Below are positions 30,914-31,276 of a stretch of DNA of 31,276 bases, piece by piece (the first letter of the stretch is position 1; each line of letters starts with the position of its first letter). Source of the stretch: Heterostelium multicystogenum (lineage: Eukaryota; Evosea; Eumycetozoa; Acytosteliales; Acytosteliaceae). The stretch spans positions 1 through 31,276 of the forward strand of contig RCNN01000294.1 in assembly GCA_003667245.1 (NCBI GenBank), read 5' to 3'. The position numbers and the translations under genes were made by a program. A model generated the notes under the pieces. That model did no database searches. It was not told the DNA's origin and saw only the letters and a program-made list of their open reading frames with translations.

Positions 30914-31276
30914 TCAAAGCAGAGAGCGTAGGTATAAAGATATTGCCATTTGATGAGATCTTTTATGATTGTTTCTGGGTCGACCAATACATCCAATTTC
31001 ATTATATCTCTTTACTTTATGATCCAGTTCGTCTCGATCCAGGTCTGGAAACACTGCAATAATATAGTCCACCATTGATCTCTGTTGTATTTCCATGAAC
31101 TCTCTATTATCAGAAACTGTCGACTTCTTAGCAGAGTTGGTCATAGTGAGTTTTTCACTGACTAAAGAGGAGCTTGATCCATCATCTATTCTCTGTATCT
31201 CTCTTGATTTCTCCCCTATTTAAGAATCTATCCTTTATCTTCGATGGTGTGGACTGGACTTCTCGAAAAGAGTTTT
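30914..31276 (-). CDS. Unrecognised protein, partial at right edge
   Basis: Open reading upstream of the Ariadne-like gene on the same strand, continuing off the window. In successive frames it reads STPSKIKDRFLNRGE, DDGSSSSLVSEKLTM (ATG at 31144), NREFMEIQQRSMVDYIIAVF and DLDRDELDHKVKRYNEI, then probably VDPETIIKDLIKWQYLYTY in a shifted frame. A helical fold is suggested, but I recognise no family. It ends at TGA 30914-30916 in one frame, 6 nt before ATG 30907, and that ATG is in the same frame. It could therefore be the N-terminal part of the Ariadne-like gene interrupted by an error, or a separate gene. Confidence 0.4.

Overview
The window looks like nuclear DNA from a dictyostelid social amoeba or a close amoebozoan. 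Intergenic DNA is very A+T-rich with AAT/CAA microsatellites, introns are short with GTAAGT/GTATGT donors, genes are packed tightly, and a tRNA gene has a Ty3-type retrotransposon inserted just upstream. This placement comes from style and protein resemblance only; the species cannot be named.

Layout. 1-806 (-): Rab11-like small GTPase, truncated at the window edge. 1842-2925 (+): unrecognised protein. 3517-3839 (+): divergent histone H4. 4281-10614 (+): large SMCHD1-like protein (ubiquitin-like region, GHKL ATPase, long middle region, SMC hinge). 10649-14536 (-): cohesin STAG/Scc3 subunit, convergent with the SMCHD1-like gene, 34 bp between stops. 14871-15180: coding-like fragment. 15189-15262 (-): tRNA-Lys(UUU). 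15276-20152: complete LTR retrotransposon with an uninterrupted 1370-codon Gag-Pol, 13 bp upstream of the tRNA gene. 20767-21300 (-): DUF3605-type protein. 22838-25058 (-): TMEM214-like ER protein. 25483-26526 (-): polytopic membrane protein. 27370-28382 (-): TXNDC15/APRL-like thioredoxin-fold membrane protein. 28518-30907 (-): Ariadne-type RBR ubiquitin ligase. 30914-31276 (-): partial unrecognised gene.

The most interesting part is 3.5-14.5 kb, where three chromatin genes lie together: an H4 variant, an SMCHD1-like SMC-hinge ATPase and a cohesin STAG subunit. Whether they work together is inference from proximity. The second is the retrotransposon, with LTRs identical by eye, a short target duplication and a tRNA-proximal position, all suggesting recent targeted integration.

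Important caution: most single-copy genes here are broken by one-base insertions or deletions, usually in runs of A, T, C or G, while the encoded protein on either side remains well conserved. This looks more like consensus error than decay. The 4.1-kb retrotransposon ORF has none, as expected if its consensus came from many copies. Boundaries of multi-exon genes are therefore approximate, and gene spans include introns and lesions.
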